Shown in pieces: positions 15,881 through 24,338 of a stretch of DNA of 64,000 nt; the first letter of the stretch is position 1; each line of letters starts with the position of its first letter. Source of the DNA: a virus; IMG/VR virus record IMGVR_UViG_3300024306_000021, positions 1 to 64,000 of that record; one strand, 5' to 3'. The position numbers were made by a program, and so were the translations under genes. The notes under the pieces were generated by a model. That model was not told the origin of the DNA. It did not search any database and worked only from the letters and a program-made list of their open reading frames with translations.

Positions 15881-18197
15881 CGAATAGTTTGCCATCTAAT
15901 ACTTTCTTATGCTGCTTCAACGCACGTTTTTCTAGCTTGGTAAGACCGTCACCTAGATTTTTTACTTCGAATACCAGTTGGTCATTTTCTACTCTAACAA
16001 ATACTCTTCCGCCATCTTTAAGTTCACCGAACAAAATCTTACGGCTCAGCGGGCTCTTGATTTCGTTATCGATAACTCTAGCTAACGGTCTGGCACCCAT
16101 CTTGCTATTGTAACCACGGTCTGCTAACCAATCTCTAGCATCATCGTCGATAATGATCTCAACATACTTGTCTTTGATCTGTGTGTTAAGATCTTTCATA
16201 AACTTGTCAACGATAATACGTACAGTATCTTTAGACAGTTTGTCAAACTTAATAACACTGTCGAGTCTATTACGGAATTCAGGGGCAAAGAACTTCTTAA
16301 CTGCTTTGTCGTCCTCACCGTCCTTGGATAGATCTCCGAAACCAATAGTGTTCTGTTCGTTGTCAGCAGCACCCAAGTTTGATGTCATGATCAAAATAGT
16401 ATTTCGACCGTCGGCCATCTTACCATTGCTACCTGTAACAAAACCGTTATCCATCAACTGTAACAGAATGTTAGTAACGTCTTGATGTGCCTTTTCGATT
16501 TCATCTAACAGCAACACACAGTTAGGTGTTTCCTGTAGTTTAGTAATAAGTAGACCTGTGTTATCTTCATAGCCTACATATCCTGGAGGAGCACCAATCA
16601 ATTTTGCTACAGCATGTTTCTCTTGGTATTCGCTCATGTCAAATCTAACTAATGGAATACCTAGTGATTCAGACAGCTTCTTGGCAGTTTCTGTTTTACC
16701 TGTACCTGTAGGACCAACGAACAAGAAACAGCCCACTGGCTTGTTAGGCAACTTCATACCTGCCTGTGCTACAAATATCTTGTCTACTAGATTAGTGATA
16801 GCTTTTTCTTGACCAAACACAGTATTCTTCATGTTGCTTTCGAGATTTACAAGACTGTTGCTTTCTCTTTCAGAAACAGTTTCAAACGGCATCTTGGTCA
16901 TTTTGCTGACTTCAAACATGATCTGTTCTAGATCAACGATGTTGATATCATCGCCTTCTGTTTCTGCATCGGGTCTAATTTTAAATCTAGCAGCAGCACA
17001 GTCGATGATGTCGATAGCTTTATCTGGCAGTTTCTTTTCTGGCATATATTTCATAGATAGTTTAACAGCATTTTCGATAGCAGCATCTGTGATGCGTACT
17101 TTGTGATGCTGTTCATAATATCTACGAACGCCCTTCATGATCTTGACGGTCAATTCCGGTGTAGGCTCGTCGACATTCACTCTTTGGAATCTACGCATCA
17201 ATGCGCGATCCTTTTCAAAGTGCTTACGGAATTCTTCCCATGTCGTAGAAGCAATAACCTTCATAGTGCCTTTAGTCAACATGGGTTTAAGCATATTGGC
17301 TAGATCGTTAGCAGAACCATTCGCAGCACCGGCACCACTCATCATGTGCGCTTCGTCGATGAATAAAATCACCTTGCCTTTCTTTTCTAAAGCTGCCAAC
17401 ACCGCTTTCCAACGTTCTTCAAAATCGCCACGATATTTGCTGCCTGCTAGTAGTGCTGAAATGTCTAGTGTATAAACTAAGTGATCGTGTAGGAACTTAG
17501 GTACTTTCTTTTCAAAGATCTTGCGAGCAAGACCTTCTGCGATAGCAGTCTTACCAACACCTGGTTCACCGATCAGTAGTACATTAGACTTGGTTCGTCT
17601 AGCCAAAATCAATTGTATATTTTCAATTTCTTCATCACGACCGATGACAGGATCGATTTTCTTTTGTTTGGCCATCTGAGTAAGATTTACACAGTAGTTG
17701 TTAAGTATCTTGTCAAGCTGTGATGGATGAATATTGCGTGGCATGTTTTCTTCGTCAGTTTCTTCAAATTTGCCTTGGCAATATTGTATAAATTTTTCTT
17801 TGACAATCCCGCCTTTGGTTAGATAATAAAAAGCGAAACTTTTTCTTTCACTCAAGATCGCAATCAGTACATCTTCTACTTCGATCTTTTGTCTACCGCT
17901 AAACAGTGTTTGTGTGAAACTGCGATTTAACACACGTTCTACACTAGCAGTCCTTCGGGGTTTTTGACCTTTAAGGTCTGTGCGTATTTCATTAAGTTGA
18001 TTTTTAAGAAATTGTTCTAGATTAGATTTTATAAAATCACTATTGGCTCCATATTCCTTTAGTGCTTTGATCATGTCATCATCGCACATTATGGCAAAGG
18101 TAAGATGTTCTAATGTCACATATTCGTGTGACAGTTGTTGAGCTAATCCGATAGCACGTTCAAAAATCGCTTGTAACTTTTCACTGGGTTCTAACAT
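15852..18197 (-). CDS. clpA: ClpA-type AAA+ unfoldase
   Basis: A complete 781-aa class 1 Hsp100. The N-domain (about 1-145) is of the kind that binds ClpS and substrates. AAA-1 has Walker A GEPGVGKT (210-217) and Walker B LFIDEA. AAA-2 has GPTGTGKT (495-502), LLLDEIEKAH and the GARPLARVI sensor. There is no ClpB middle coiled coil. A TIGFGDL loop places IGF at 618-620, essentially where E. coli ClpA has its ClpP-docking IGL. The phage protein should therefore be able to dock on host ClpP (inference). GAAGGTAAT precedes the ATG. Deformylase and DnaJ genes lie directly upstream. Confidence 0.95.
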   Translation of the reverse strand: MLEPSEKLQAIFERAIGLAQQLSHEYVTLEHLTFAIMCDDDMIKALKEYGANSDFIKSNLEQFLKNQLNEIRTDLKGQKPRRTASVERVLNRSFTQTLFSGRQKIEVEDVLIAILSERKSFAFYYLTKGGIVKEKFIQYCQGKFEETDEENMPRNIHPSQLDKILNNYCVNLTQMAKQKKIDPVIGRDEEIENIQLILARRTKSNVLLIGEPGVGKTAIAEGLARKIFEKKVPKFLHDHLVYTLDISALLAGSKYRGDFEERWKAVLAALEKKGKVILFIDEAHMMSGAGAANGSANDLANMLKPMLTKGTMKVIASTTWEEFRKHFEKDRALMRRFQRVNVDEPTPELTVKIMKGVRRYYEQHHKVRITDAAIENAVKLSMKYMPEKKLPDKAIDIIDCAAARFKIRPDAETEGDDINIVDLEQIMFEVSKMTKMPFETVSERESNSLVNLESNMKNTVFGQEKAITNLVDKIFVAQAGMKLPNKPVGCFLFVGPTGTGKTETAKKLSESLGIPLVRFDMSEYQEKHAVAKLIGAPPGYVGYEDNTGLLITKLQETPNCVLLLDEIEKAHQDVTNILLQLMDNGFVTGSNGKMADGRNTILIMTSNLGAADNEQNTIGFGDLSKDGEDDKAVKKFFAPEFRNRLDSVIKFDKLSKDTVRIIVDKFMKDLNTQIKDKYVEIIIDDDARDWLADRGYNSKMGARPLARVIDNEIKSPLSRKILFGELKDGGRVFVRVENDQLVFEVKNLGDGLTKLEKRALKQHKKVLDGKLFDDEVQNNNS

Positions 18198-18198
18198 A

Positions 18199-18693
18199 TT
18201 ACCTTCTCTTTTTTAGTTTCTTCATTGCTAAGTCTAACTTCAGTTTACTGACTTTGTCAACAAAACATATACCATCTAGGTGATCGTATTCGTGTTGGAA
18301 ACATTTAGCCAGATAACCGTCTACTTTAATTTCGTGTGTGTTACCTTTGCTGTCTTGGTATTCAGCTCTGACCCATTCAGGTCTTTTGACCATTAGATAT
18401 AGTCCTGGATAACTTAGACAACCTTCTTGATCTAGTTTTTCTTCCTGGCTAGTTTCTAATATCTTTGGGTTGAATAACGCAAAGGGTTCTGGGAATCCTT
18501 CTATGTTTTTACTACCCATCACAAATACTCTTTTAGTAATACCAACCTGATTAGCAGCAAGCCCGATACCATTATTATTAAGCATGAATTCTATCATGGC
18601 CTGTTCTAGATATTCGGGATCTTCATCTATGCCGAACGCCCAGTTAGTACTAGGAGTAACTAGACTTTCGTGTACACCTAATTTAAATTCCAT
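18199..18693 (-). CDS. def: Peptide deformylase
   Basis: A 164-aa metalloenzyme that removes the N-formyl group from nascent proteins. All three catalytic motifs are present: NGIGLAANQVG (about 41-51), EGCLSYPG (90-97, metal Cys92) and QHEYDHLDG (133-141, metal His134 and His138, catalytic Glu135). It is similar in length to host PDF and lacks the truncated C-terminus of some phage forms only slightly. It overlaps the dnaJ end by 11 nt and sits 1 nt before clpA. Confidence 0.95.
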   Translation of the reverse strand: MEFKLGVHESLVTPSTNWAFGIDEDPEYLEQAMIEFMLNNNGIGLAANQVGITKRVFVMGSKNIEGFPEPFALFNPKILETSQEEKLDQEGCLSYPGLYLMVKRPEWVRAEYQDSKGNTHEIKVDGYLAKCFQHEYDHLDGICFVDKVSKLKLDLAMKKLKKRR

Positions 18694-19516
18694 TTTTTAA
18701 TTTCTCTACTAGTAGTTTTTGATCTTCTCTAAGTGTCCTAGGTATAATCACTTTTATTCTAACTAGTAAGTTACCTCTATGCCCTGACCTAGGATGAGGC
18801 AAACCTTCGCCTCTACAACTTAATACTGTGTCGGGTTGTGTTCCTGCTGGAACAGATATAGTGAATGACTTATTATCTAATGTAGTAACTGTGAGGCTAG
18901 ATCCTAATAGTGCTTCCCATACATCTACACTATGATCGCAGACTAGATCGAGTCCTTCCCTTCGCCATACAGGGTGTGGTATTATCCTTACAGATACTAT
19001 AAGATCACCCGGTGGAAATCGAGGTATGCTATGATCACCCATACCTGGATATCTGATCTGTGAACCATCATCGACACCGGCTGGTATATTGATAGATACT
19101 AATTTAGTATCACCATTTCTAAAACTAACCTGTGCGTCTATATTTTTGCCTGTTAGTACATCTGCTAGTGTGATGTCTACGACGGCTGTTATGTTGGTGT
19201 TTCGTTGTGGCTGAGGGCTATTACCAAAATGGAAACTGAAAGGTCCGCTGCCAAAGAATGATCCAAATATGTCATCTGGATTCATATTATTAAAAGGATT
19301 TCCGCCACCGCCCATGCTGTTGAACGGATTGGGATTATCATACTGCCTGCGTTTTTCGTCGTCACTGAGTGTATCGTAAGCTTCTTGTATCGCCTGAAAC
19401 TTTTTAGGATCACCACCTCTATCTGGGTGGTGTTTCATGGCTAGCTTACGATACGCAGTTTTAATCTCATCTTGTGACGCGGTTTGCGCAACACCTAATG
19501 TACTATAGTAGTTCAT
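18683..19516 (-). CDS. dnaJ: DnaJ-type co-chaperone (class B, no zinc finger)
   Basis: A J-domain at residues 1-65 carries the HPD motif (MKHHPDRGG) that stimulates DnaK ATPase. It is followed by a Gly/Phe/Asn-rich linker (about 70-105) and two beta-sandwich substrate-binding domains (PAGVDDGSQIRYPGMGD near 150; SVPAGTQPDTVL near 225). The CxxCxGxG zinc module is absent, so it resembles CbpA or class B DnaJ. It should recruit host DnaK to phage substrates (inference). The only clear AGGAG is 17 nt from the ATG, which is far. Confidence 0.93.
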   Translation of the reverse strand: MNYYSTLGVAQTASQDEIKTAYRKLAMKHHPDRGGDPKKFQAIQEAYDTLSDDEKRRQYDNPNPFNSMGGGGNPFNNMNPDDIFGSFFGSGPFSFHFGNSPQPQRNTNITAVVDITLADVLTGKNIDAQVSFRNGDTKLVSINIPAGVDDGSQIRYPGMGDHSIPRFPPGDLIVSVRIIPHPVWRREGLDLVCDHSVDVWEALLGSSLTVTTLDNKSFTISVPAGTQPDTVLSCRGEGLPHPRSGHRGNLLVRIKVIIPRTLREDQKLLVEKLKNGI

Positions 19517-19560
19517 ACTATATTTTAGCTGATCTCCTTATTAAGATCAAGCAATCTTGA

Positions 19561-20058
19561 TTAATTTTTGCTCAATGAACTCCTACCAGGCATACCTGTT
19601 GTTGGTGCTGGTGCTGCTGTAGCAGGAGCCGAAGTATCAGCTGGTGCTGCTCCAAAACTGCTAGGTGAACCAAATGAAGGTGCTGCCGGAGCAGGTGAGT
19701 TGAAACCGCTAGATGATGGAGTGCTCGGTGGTGGTGTATAGGTTGTACCCATTGTAGGTGCTCCGCCATTATTTGCTCCTGCTAGCTTTTCCTGTGTACG
19801 ACCAAACGCAGCGATACCTAGCACAGCACCCATAGCCACATGGAATAATCCTGCGCCTTGGAGTGTAAGTGGTTGCCACTGTGTTGATACATTACCATGT
19901 CCTAGAGTCTGTACTAAACTCCAAAGGATAGGAGCGACCATGAAGTCGAAAGTACATACTGACATGTACATCCAGCCCATCATAGGACGCCATTTACTAT
20001 TCATCCAATCTTCTTTTTTCTTTTCGCTTGCGCTCAATTTTGAATACTCTTCGCTCAT
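19561..20058 (-). CDS. Holin-like membrane protein
   Basis: Residues about 22-55 (KWRPMMGWMYMSVCTFDFMV and on) and about 72-92 are hydrophobic, followed by a long Pro/Ala/Ser/Gly-rich tail to 165. The core matches the three-helix holin family first described in gene-transfer agents, with its KWRP and QWQPLTLQGAGLFH signatures. It lies just below the two spanin-like genes, forming a lysis cassette; the endolysin is 11 kb away. GAGGAGCGAAAA precedes the ATG. Confidence 0.8.
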   Translation of the reverse strand: MSEEYSKLSASEKKKEDWMNSKWRPMMGWMYMSVCTFDFMVAPILWSLVQTLGHGNVSTQWQPLTLQGAGLFHVAMGAVLGIAAFGRTQEKLAGANNGGAPTMGTTYTPPPSTPSSSGFNSPAPAAPSFGSPSSFGAAPADTSAPATAAPAPTTGMPGRSSLSKN

Positions 20059-20077
20059 TTTTCGCTCCTCTAAAAAT

Positions 20078-20356
20078 TTACTTTGTAGCGTCCTCGTGTA
20101 TCTTTTTCTGTTGATTGTACCAGTCTATCCAAAGATTGTACTTGTTTCTAAGTTCATAATAATGACCATAATTTTCGTTGACATTTTTTAAGATATCACT
20201 TAGTTCTGGTTTTTTACCTTTGGGTAGATCTTTTAAAGGTTCAGCTGGCACCATCAATTCCGGTGGTACATCTGGAAATTTATAAGTTACTGGTGCTGTA
20301 GTCATACAGCCTGTTAGCAGTAGGCCGATCGCAGGAAGTATTAGAATCTGTTTCAT
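20078..20356 (-). CDS. Rz1-like outer-membrane spanin lipoprotein
   Basis: A 92-aa protein whose signal peptide ends in the lipobox LLTGC (Cys17), marking lipid attachment and outer-membrane sorting. The mature part is Pro-rich at first (PDVPPELMVPAEPLKDLPKG) and then helical. It overlaps the preceding i-spanin-like gene by 4 nt, the usual arrangement of Rz/Rz1 pairs. The pair would fuse inner and outer membranes at the last step of lysis. Confidence 0.8.
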   Translation of the reverse strand: MKQILILPAIGLLLTGCMTTAPVTYKFPDVPPELMVPAEPLKDLPKGKKPELSDILKNVNENYGHYYELRNKYNLWIDWYNQQKKIHEDATK

Positions 20357-20805
20357 TTCTTTTCCTCCGCTGGTCCTTTTACTGCTCGTCTGTAAATTTG
20401 TTCAGCTTCGTCTGAAATTTTACATTCGGCATTGATAACCTTTTCTTTCTCTACTATTCTTTCTTGTATTTCGGTAACAGTTTGTGTTATTACCTTTTGT
20501 TTTTTCAATCTTTCTACTTCTAGAGCAGCATTAGCATCAGCCGATTGCTGTTCTGCTATGGCTAACTTGGCTTGTAATTCCTCGACTCTAGCTCTCCATG
20601 CCATTTCAGTAGCATAGCCGCCTTCAAAAAATACGCCAGCTACAAACATCACAGCACCTACTATCCTTATCATTAAACCATAGTGTTCGATAAAGATTAT
20701 ATGTCTAGCAACAGAACCTAAAATGATTCCTGCTAGTCCTAGAATTGTTATAGCATGTACAAAAAATTGTAACAAGCTATCGGGAATAAAGGCAAGCCAC
20801 CACAT
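20353..20805 (-). CDS. Rz-like inner-membrane spanin
   Basis: A 150-aa protein with hydrophobic segments at about 10-33 and 46-65. A long periplasmic coiled coil follows (EELQAKLAIAEQQSADANAA and on to about 125), as expected for an i-spanin, though classical Rz has one membrane segment. Its end overlaps the o-spanin-like lipoprotein by ATGA. The start overlaps the upstream gene's stop as TAATG. Confidence 0.75.
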   Translation of the reverse strand: MWWLAFIPDSLLQFFVHAITILGLAGIILGSVARHIIFIEHYGLMIRIVGAVMFVAGVFFEGGYATEMAWRARVEELQAKLAIAEQQSADANAALEVERLKKQKVITQTVTEIQERIVEKEKVINAECKISDEAEQIYRRAVKGPAEEKK

Positions 20806-21542
20806 TAGAATACGATCCTTATAGACATGGCCTTGTTACCATTTTCTAAAACAAATGATTCACCATATTTGTTGATGTTAAAATCGCCAAGAAGTTTAGT
20901 TAACCACATGGCTTCTGCGGTGCTCTTGGTATCCATCTTTAATGTTTCATTTAGATCTCTGGAGATAGAATCCTTATCTCCGAAACCTACAATATCAAAA
21001 TTCATCTTGATACCAAAGGGTTTTGTGATAGTTACTCTATTGCCTTCTACTACTATTTCGTCTTTGTAGGTTTTGTTAAAAAACTTCTGTATGCTTTCCA
21101 CACGGATGTTTTCCATCATCATGTCGTAGTCGTTGGCACTAGTAGGAACGACTTTGTTTACATTATCTTCATTGAGATCGTGTGCTTTGAACTGTTTATA
21201 ATATTTGAATCGCCAGTTATCAACACCGGTCAATCTTCTCATACCGTCGGCAAGTTCTGTTATCTGTTTTGCTAAGTTAGGTGTTCTCTTTAATTCAACA
21301 AATACATGATATTGCCCGTAACGATCTTCGCCGGCACTGACATCTGAATCTAAAACAAAATCAAAACCTTTTTCGATGAATTCCATCATGTCTTTAGCTG
21401 GTGCTCGATCCCTCACTCGGAAACTTAATACACAGACATCACGGTCATCGCCCATTTTGCTTTGGAAAGCATCTATCTCGAAAAGAGAAACGACCATGTC
21501 TTCTAGGTCGTTGGGTCTAAGACCTTCTCGTAGTTGTCTCAT
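20805..21542 (-). CDS. Conserved T4-like phage protein, 245 aa
   Basis: A soluble protein with no known domain recognised. Its start MRQLREGLRPNDLEDMV and segments VELKRTPNLAKQITELADGM and FGIKMNFDIVGFGDKDS recall a conserved group in T4-like marine phages, probably virion-related. It overlaps the 170-aa gene upstream by ATGA, and both share the late promoter at 22073. Function unknown. Confidence 0.7.
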   Translation of the reverse strand: MRQLREGLRPNDLEDMVVSLFEIDAFQSKMGDDRDVCVLSFRVRDRAPAKDMMEFIEKGFDFVLDSDVSAGEDRYGQYHVFVELKRTPNLAKQITELADGMRRLTGVDNWRFKYYKQFKAHDLNEDNVNKVVPTSANDYDMMMENIRVESIQKFFNKTYKDEIVVEGNRVTITKPFGIKMNFDIVGFGDKDSISRDLNETLKMDTKSTAEAMWLTKLLGDFNINKYGESFVLENGNKAMSIRIVF

Positions 21543-22051
21543 GGTGTAGCTCCAATGTCTTCGACTGGTTGGTTAGTATTGACCGGAGCAACTGGAATAT
21601 TAGACATAGGGTCATTTACTTTGTTTTTCTTGAGAGTGCTGTAGCCTTTGTCAATATCAAACATTAATTTTTTAGGCATACGGATTTCAACTAACCAAAC
21701 TTTTTTAGTATCAATCTTGCCTTTCCTTGTACCCGGTCTGATGTCATCGGGTGATTTAATCTTTCTTACTGTTGATACTTCGTCTTCTTGGAAGAATACT
21801 CTACAACCGTACTCTAACAATCTTTGTCCACCTTTAGGATTGGGCATTTCTTTTTCTGGCCACATAAATGTACAGGAGACGAAATATCTGGATTCTACAG
21901 GTCCCTCGACGAGCTCGCCGTCTAACCAGTTTTCATACACATATACATCTAGTTCATCTAGCACCCTCTCAAAATCCTTGAGAATGTTTAATGAATTGTT
22001 AGAATCATATATGTTTTGTATGTTTTTTAGGATATCTTTAGTATCGCGCAT
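21539..22051 (-). CDS. Conserved T4-like phage protein, 170 aa
   Basis: A helical N-terminus (ILKNIQNIYDSNNSLNILKD) followed by a beta-rich body containing SRYFVSCTFMWPEKEMP, GCRVFFQEDEV and RPGTRKGKIDTKKVWLVEI. I recall the same pattern in T4-like cyanophage proteins of unassigned, probably structural, role. It is first in a late transcript with the 245-aa gene and the lysis cassette. Confidence 0.7.
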   Translation of the reverse strand: MRDTKDILKNIQNIYDSNNSLNILKDFERVLDELDVYVYENWLDGELVEGPVESRYFVSCTFMWPEKEMPNPKGGQRLLEYGCRVFFQEDEVSTVRKIKSPDDIRPGTRKGKIDTKKVWLVEIRMPKKLMFDIDKGYSTLKKNKVNDPMSNIPVAPVNTNQPVEDIGATP

Positions 22052-22072
22052 AGTGTTTTAAGTCCTCACAGT

Positions 22073-22080
22073 TATTTATT
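22073..22080 (-). promoter_or_regulatory. T4-type late promoter AATAAATA
   Basis: The minus-strand octamer lies 22 nt before the ATG at 22051 and would drive the 170-aa, 245-aa, spanin and holin genes, tying lysis to late expression. Confidence 0.6.
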
Positions 22081-22143
22081 TCAAAAATCAATGTGTTTAT
22101 ACTTTATTTTGAGCGCACGAACTTAAATAATTTTGTGTTCGGA

Positions 22144-22171
22144 CACGGACACTACGGTCTAAAGGTCCGTG
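22144..22171 (+). promoter_or_regulatory. 5'-UTR hairpin before phoH
   Basis: CACGGAC (22144-22150) and GTCCGTG (22165-22171) form a perfect 7-bp stem with a 14-nt loop. The stem swallows the GTG at 22169. The open AGGAGG site lies 14 nt further on, so the structure favours the downstream TTG start and may protect or regulate the leader. Confidence 0.55.
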
Positions 22172-22198
22172 CCTAACACTATAACAGGAGGCTATCCT

Positions 22199-22936
22199 TT
22201 GAGAAAAAACAGAAAAGCTAGAAATCAAGCGTTACACCAGCAAGATAATGTAGTCCAACTAAATAAATTCCTTCCAAAAAAGAAAAATCGCGTTCTAATA
22301 TATCCCAAGAATCTCAATCAAGAGACTTATCTACTCAAACTCCAAAATCCACAAAACCACATAGTATTTGCTATCGGACCTGCGGGTACGGGTAAAACCA
22401 TGTTGGCCTGTCAAATGGCAGTCAAACTGTTCCAGGAAGGAGAAGTAGACAAGATCGTGGTAACTCGTCCAGCTGTTAGTGTGGACGAGCAGCATGGATT
22501 CTTGCCAGGTACCCTACAGCAAAAGATGGAGCCCTGGACTAGACCTATTTTTGATGTTTTTGAAGAATACTATTATGCCAAAGAAATAGAAAACTTTGTC
22601 AAAGAGGGGGTGATTGAAATCAGTCCTTTGGCATATATGAGAGGAAGGACCTTCAAGAAATCATTCATTATCGCTGATGAAATGCAAAATGCTACGCCCA
22701 GCCAAATGAAAATGCTACTTACACGTCTTGGAGATGGTTCCAAGATGGTAGTAACAGGAGATCTACAACAAGCTGACAGACCTACATCAAATGGTCTGTT
22801 AGAATTTTTAAAATTATATGATGATTTTAAAAATCAAAAGTATGTAGATACGGCTCACTTCACAGTAGAAGATGTTGAAAGACATATCGCTGTGAAAGAA
22901 GTGCTAGCAATTTACGGAGACTCAGAGGGAAGATAA
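22199..22936 (+). CDS. phoH: PhoH-like P-loop NTPase
   Basis: An ATPase of the PhoH family, common in marine phages, with an unsettled role in RNA metabolism or phosphate stress. Walker A is GPAGTGKTMLA, followed by DEQHGFLPGTLQQKM and Walker B FIIADEMQNA. VVTGDLQQADRP is the family signature. I choose the TTG at 22199 (245 aa) because AGGAGG lies 7 nt upstream; a GTG at 22169 has a poor site inside a hairpin. It is one of few plus-strand genes and converges on gp44. Confidence 0.93.
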   Translation: MRKNRKARNQALHQQDNVVQLNKFLPKKKNRVLIYPKNLNQETYLLKLQNPQNHIVFAIGPAGTGKTMLACQMAVKLFQEGEVDKIVVTRPAVSVDEQHGFLPGTLQQKMEPWTRPIFDVFEEYYYAKEIENFVKEGVIEISPLAYMRGRTFKKSFIIADEMQNATPSQMKMLLTRLGDGSKMVVTGDLQQADRPTSNGLLEFLKLYDDFKNQKYVDTAHFTVEDVERHIAVKEVLAIYGDSEGR

Positions 22937-22954
22937 ACTATAATTACCTAGCAG

Positions 22955-23878
22955 TTAAGCACTGGTCAGCCTAGCCAGTTTGACCAGTGTCGCTGACAGA
23001 TTGATTTCGGGATCTACGATCAGACCGTGATCCACTAATCCTTGCTTAATGATAAGGATGGCGCTATCTTGTTTGGTTTCGTCACCGAAAACTTCTGTGT
23101 TGTTATACAACCAAGTAAACACTTCTTCCATTTCTTCGGCACGTAGTTTGCCGCAGAGCATTTTTCTCGCATCATTTATCTTGCCTGCTTTGAATAATTC
23201 AATCATGTCAAAGCGCCAATCATTTTCTCCCGAGTCTCCCTTTTCTGGTTTAATCAAAACTCCTTCTGTAGAGTTTTGCTGTAACATATTGATACATTTT
23301 CTAAGATCGGGATAGGTTACAGACACATAAGATGCTAGATCTTCAATATCAAATTTGATATTTTCCATGGTCAATATGTTTTCTACGCGAGTGATAAAAT
23401 CCATCTGATCTAGTTTATGAAAGTGGAAAGTCTGACAGCGACTGTGGATAGCATCCATGATCATGTGCGGTTTATTACAGGTTAGTATAAATCTCGCAGT
23501 ATTATGGAATTCTTCCATGACTCCACGCAACGATGCCTGCGCCTGCGGTGTTAGAAAGTCCGCCTCATCTAATAGAACGACTTTAAATGGACCAAAAGGC
23601 ATCATGCTAACAAAGTTAGTAATAGTGTCACGTACTTCGTCAATACCACGCTGACGACTAGCATTTAGTTCTAGCACGTCATACTCTTCGATACCGATTT
23701 CGTGTATCAACATCTTGGCCATAGTAGTTTTACCTATGCCGGGACTTCCGCTTAGTAGCAGATGCGGAATAGACTTGCTCTTGACCCAAGATTCTACCTG
23801 CTTCTTTTGATGTTCGTCTCGCCACACATAACCGTCTAGTGTTTTAGGACGATATTTTTCTACCCACAGTTCTTTCAT
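22955..23878 (-). CDS. 44: Clamp loader large subunit (T4 gp44 homologue)
   Basis: An AAA+ ATPase that opens and loads the gp45 ring. Walker A is GSPGIGKTTMAK (about 44-55), Walker B is VVLLDEADFL, the sensor 1 region is ILTCNKPHMI, and the arginine finger motif is HSRCQTF. The 307-aa length is close to T4 gp44 (319). It starts 4 nt into the 66-aa gene's stop and belongs to the transcript starting at the glycosylase promoter. No gp62 small subunit was recognised in the window. Confidence 0.95.
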   Translation of the reverse strand: MKELWVEKYRPKTLDGYVWRDEHQKKQVESWVKSKSIPHLLLSGSPGIGKTTMAKMLIHEIGIEEYDVLELNASRQRGIDEVRDTITNFVSMMPFGPFKVVLLDEADFLTPQAQASLRGVMEEFHNTARFILTCNKPHMIMDAIHSRCQTFHFHKLDQMDFITRVENILTMENIKFDIEDLASYVSVTYPDLRKCINMLQQNSTEGVLIKPEKGDSGENDWRFDMIELFKAGKINDARKMLCGKLRAEEMEEVFTWLYNNTEVFGDETKQDSAILIIKQGLVDHGLIVDPEINLSATLVKLARLTSA

Positions 23879-24075
23879 TCTTGAACTCCGAAATGTTTTC
23901 TAATAGTTTTGTCTATTCTACGCTGATATTGTTCGTCAGTAAACGTCATAGGAAATAAGGATGCGCATTCTTCTATGATTAACTCGGCGAATTTTTCTTT
24001 ACTAAAGATTAATTCGCCTTTATATTCGACGAGACTTTGTACCGCAAGTTTTTCTAATAATGGTATTGTGCTCAT
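23875..24075 (-). CDS. Conserved small phage protein, 66 aa
   Basis: Helical: LEKLAVQSLVEYKGEL, then FAELIIEECASLFP and RRIDKTIRKHFGVQE. The FAELI-x-ECA segment followed by a KHFGV ending is widespread in small T4-like phage proteins, though its role is unknown. It overlaps gp44 and the WYL_2-like gene by ATGA junctions, which suggests a stoichiometric link to the clamp loader operon. Confidence 0.7.
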   Translation of the reverse strand: MSTIPLLEKLAVQSLVEYKGELIFSKEKFAELIIEECASLFPMTFTDEQYQRRIDKTIRKHFGVQE

Positions 24076-24338
24076 ACTGTTTCTTCAAATGGTTTGATTT
24101 CTATTACATTAGCTACACGAAAACTGCGCCATTCTTTTTTATCAGTACAGAAAGCTACTACTACATTTTCGTTGATTTCTCTTACTTTCTTTTGTGTTTC
24201 TGGTTGTTCTGCCTTAGGCGGCGGAACAAGATCTGCCTTTAGCGTACAAGGCATAGAACGTAACTCTCCGCTAACTTTAGTGAACGTAACAGTATATACG
24301 CCTTCAGCAAGCAGTGTCAAAATTTCTGATCTCGTCAT
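24072..24338 (-). CDS. WYL_2/SH3-barrel-like small protein
   Basis: An 88-aa protein with the pattern YTVTFTKVSGELRSMPCTL at the N-terminus and VAFCTDKKEWRSFRVANVI at the C-terminus. This is the layout of the WYL_2 family, a small Sm-like SH3 beta-barrel frequent in phages. Related WYL domains bind nucleic acid or ligands; a specific role is not known here. It overlaps the glycosylase gene by 35 nt. Confidence 0.75.
   Translation of the reverse strand: MTRSEILTLLAEGVYTVTFTKVSGELRSMPCTLKADLVPPPKAEQPETQKKVREINENVVVAFCTDKKEWRSFRVANVIEIKPFEETV

Noticed and set aside
19546-19561. Terminator after the holin gene
   Set aside because: ATCAAG/CTTGAT forms a short 6-bp hairpin but no T-run follows, and the dnaJ gene is probably co-transcribed.
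22169-22198. GTG start for PhoH
   Set aside because: Poor ribosome site inside a hairpin; AGGAGG with TTG at 22199 is far better.
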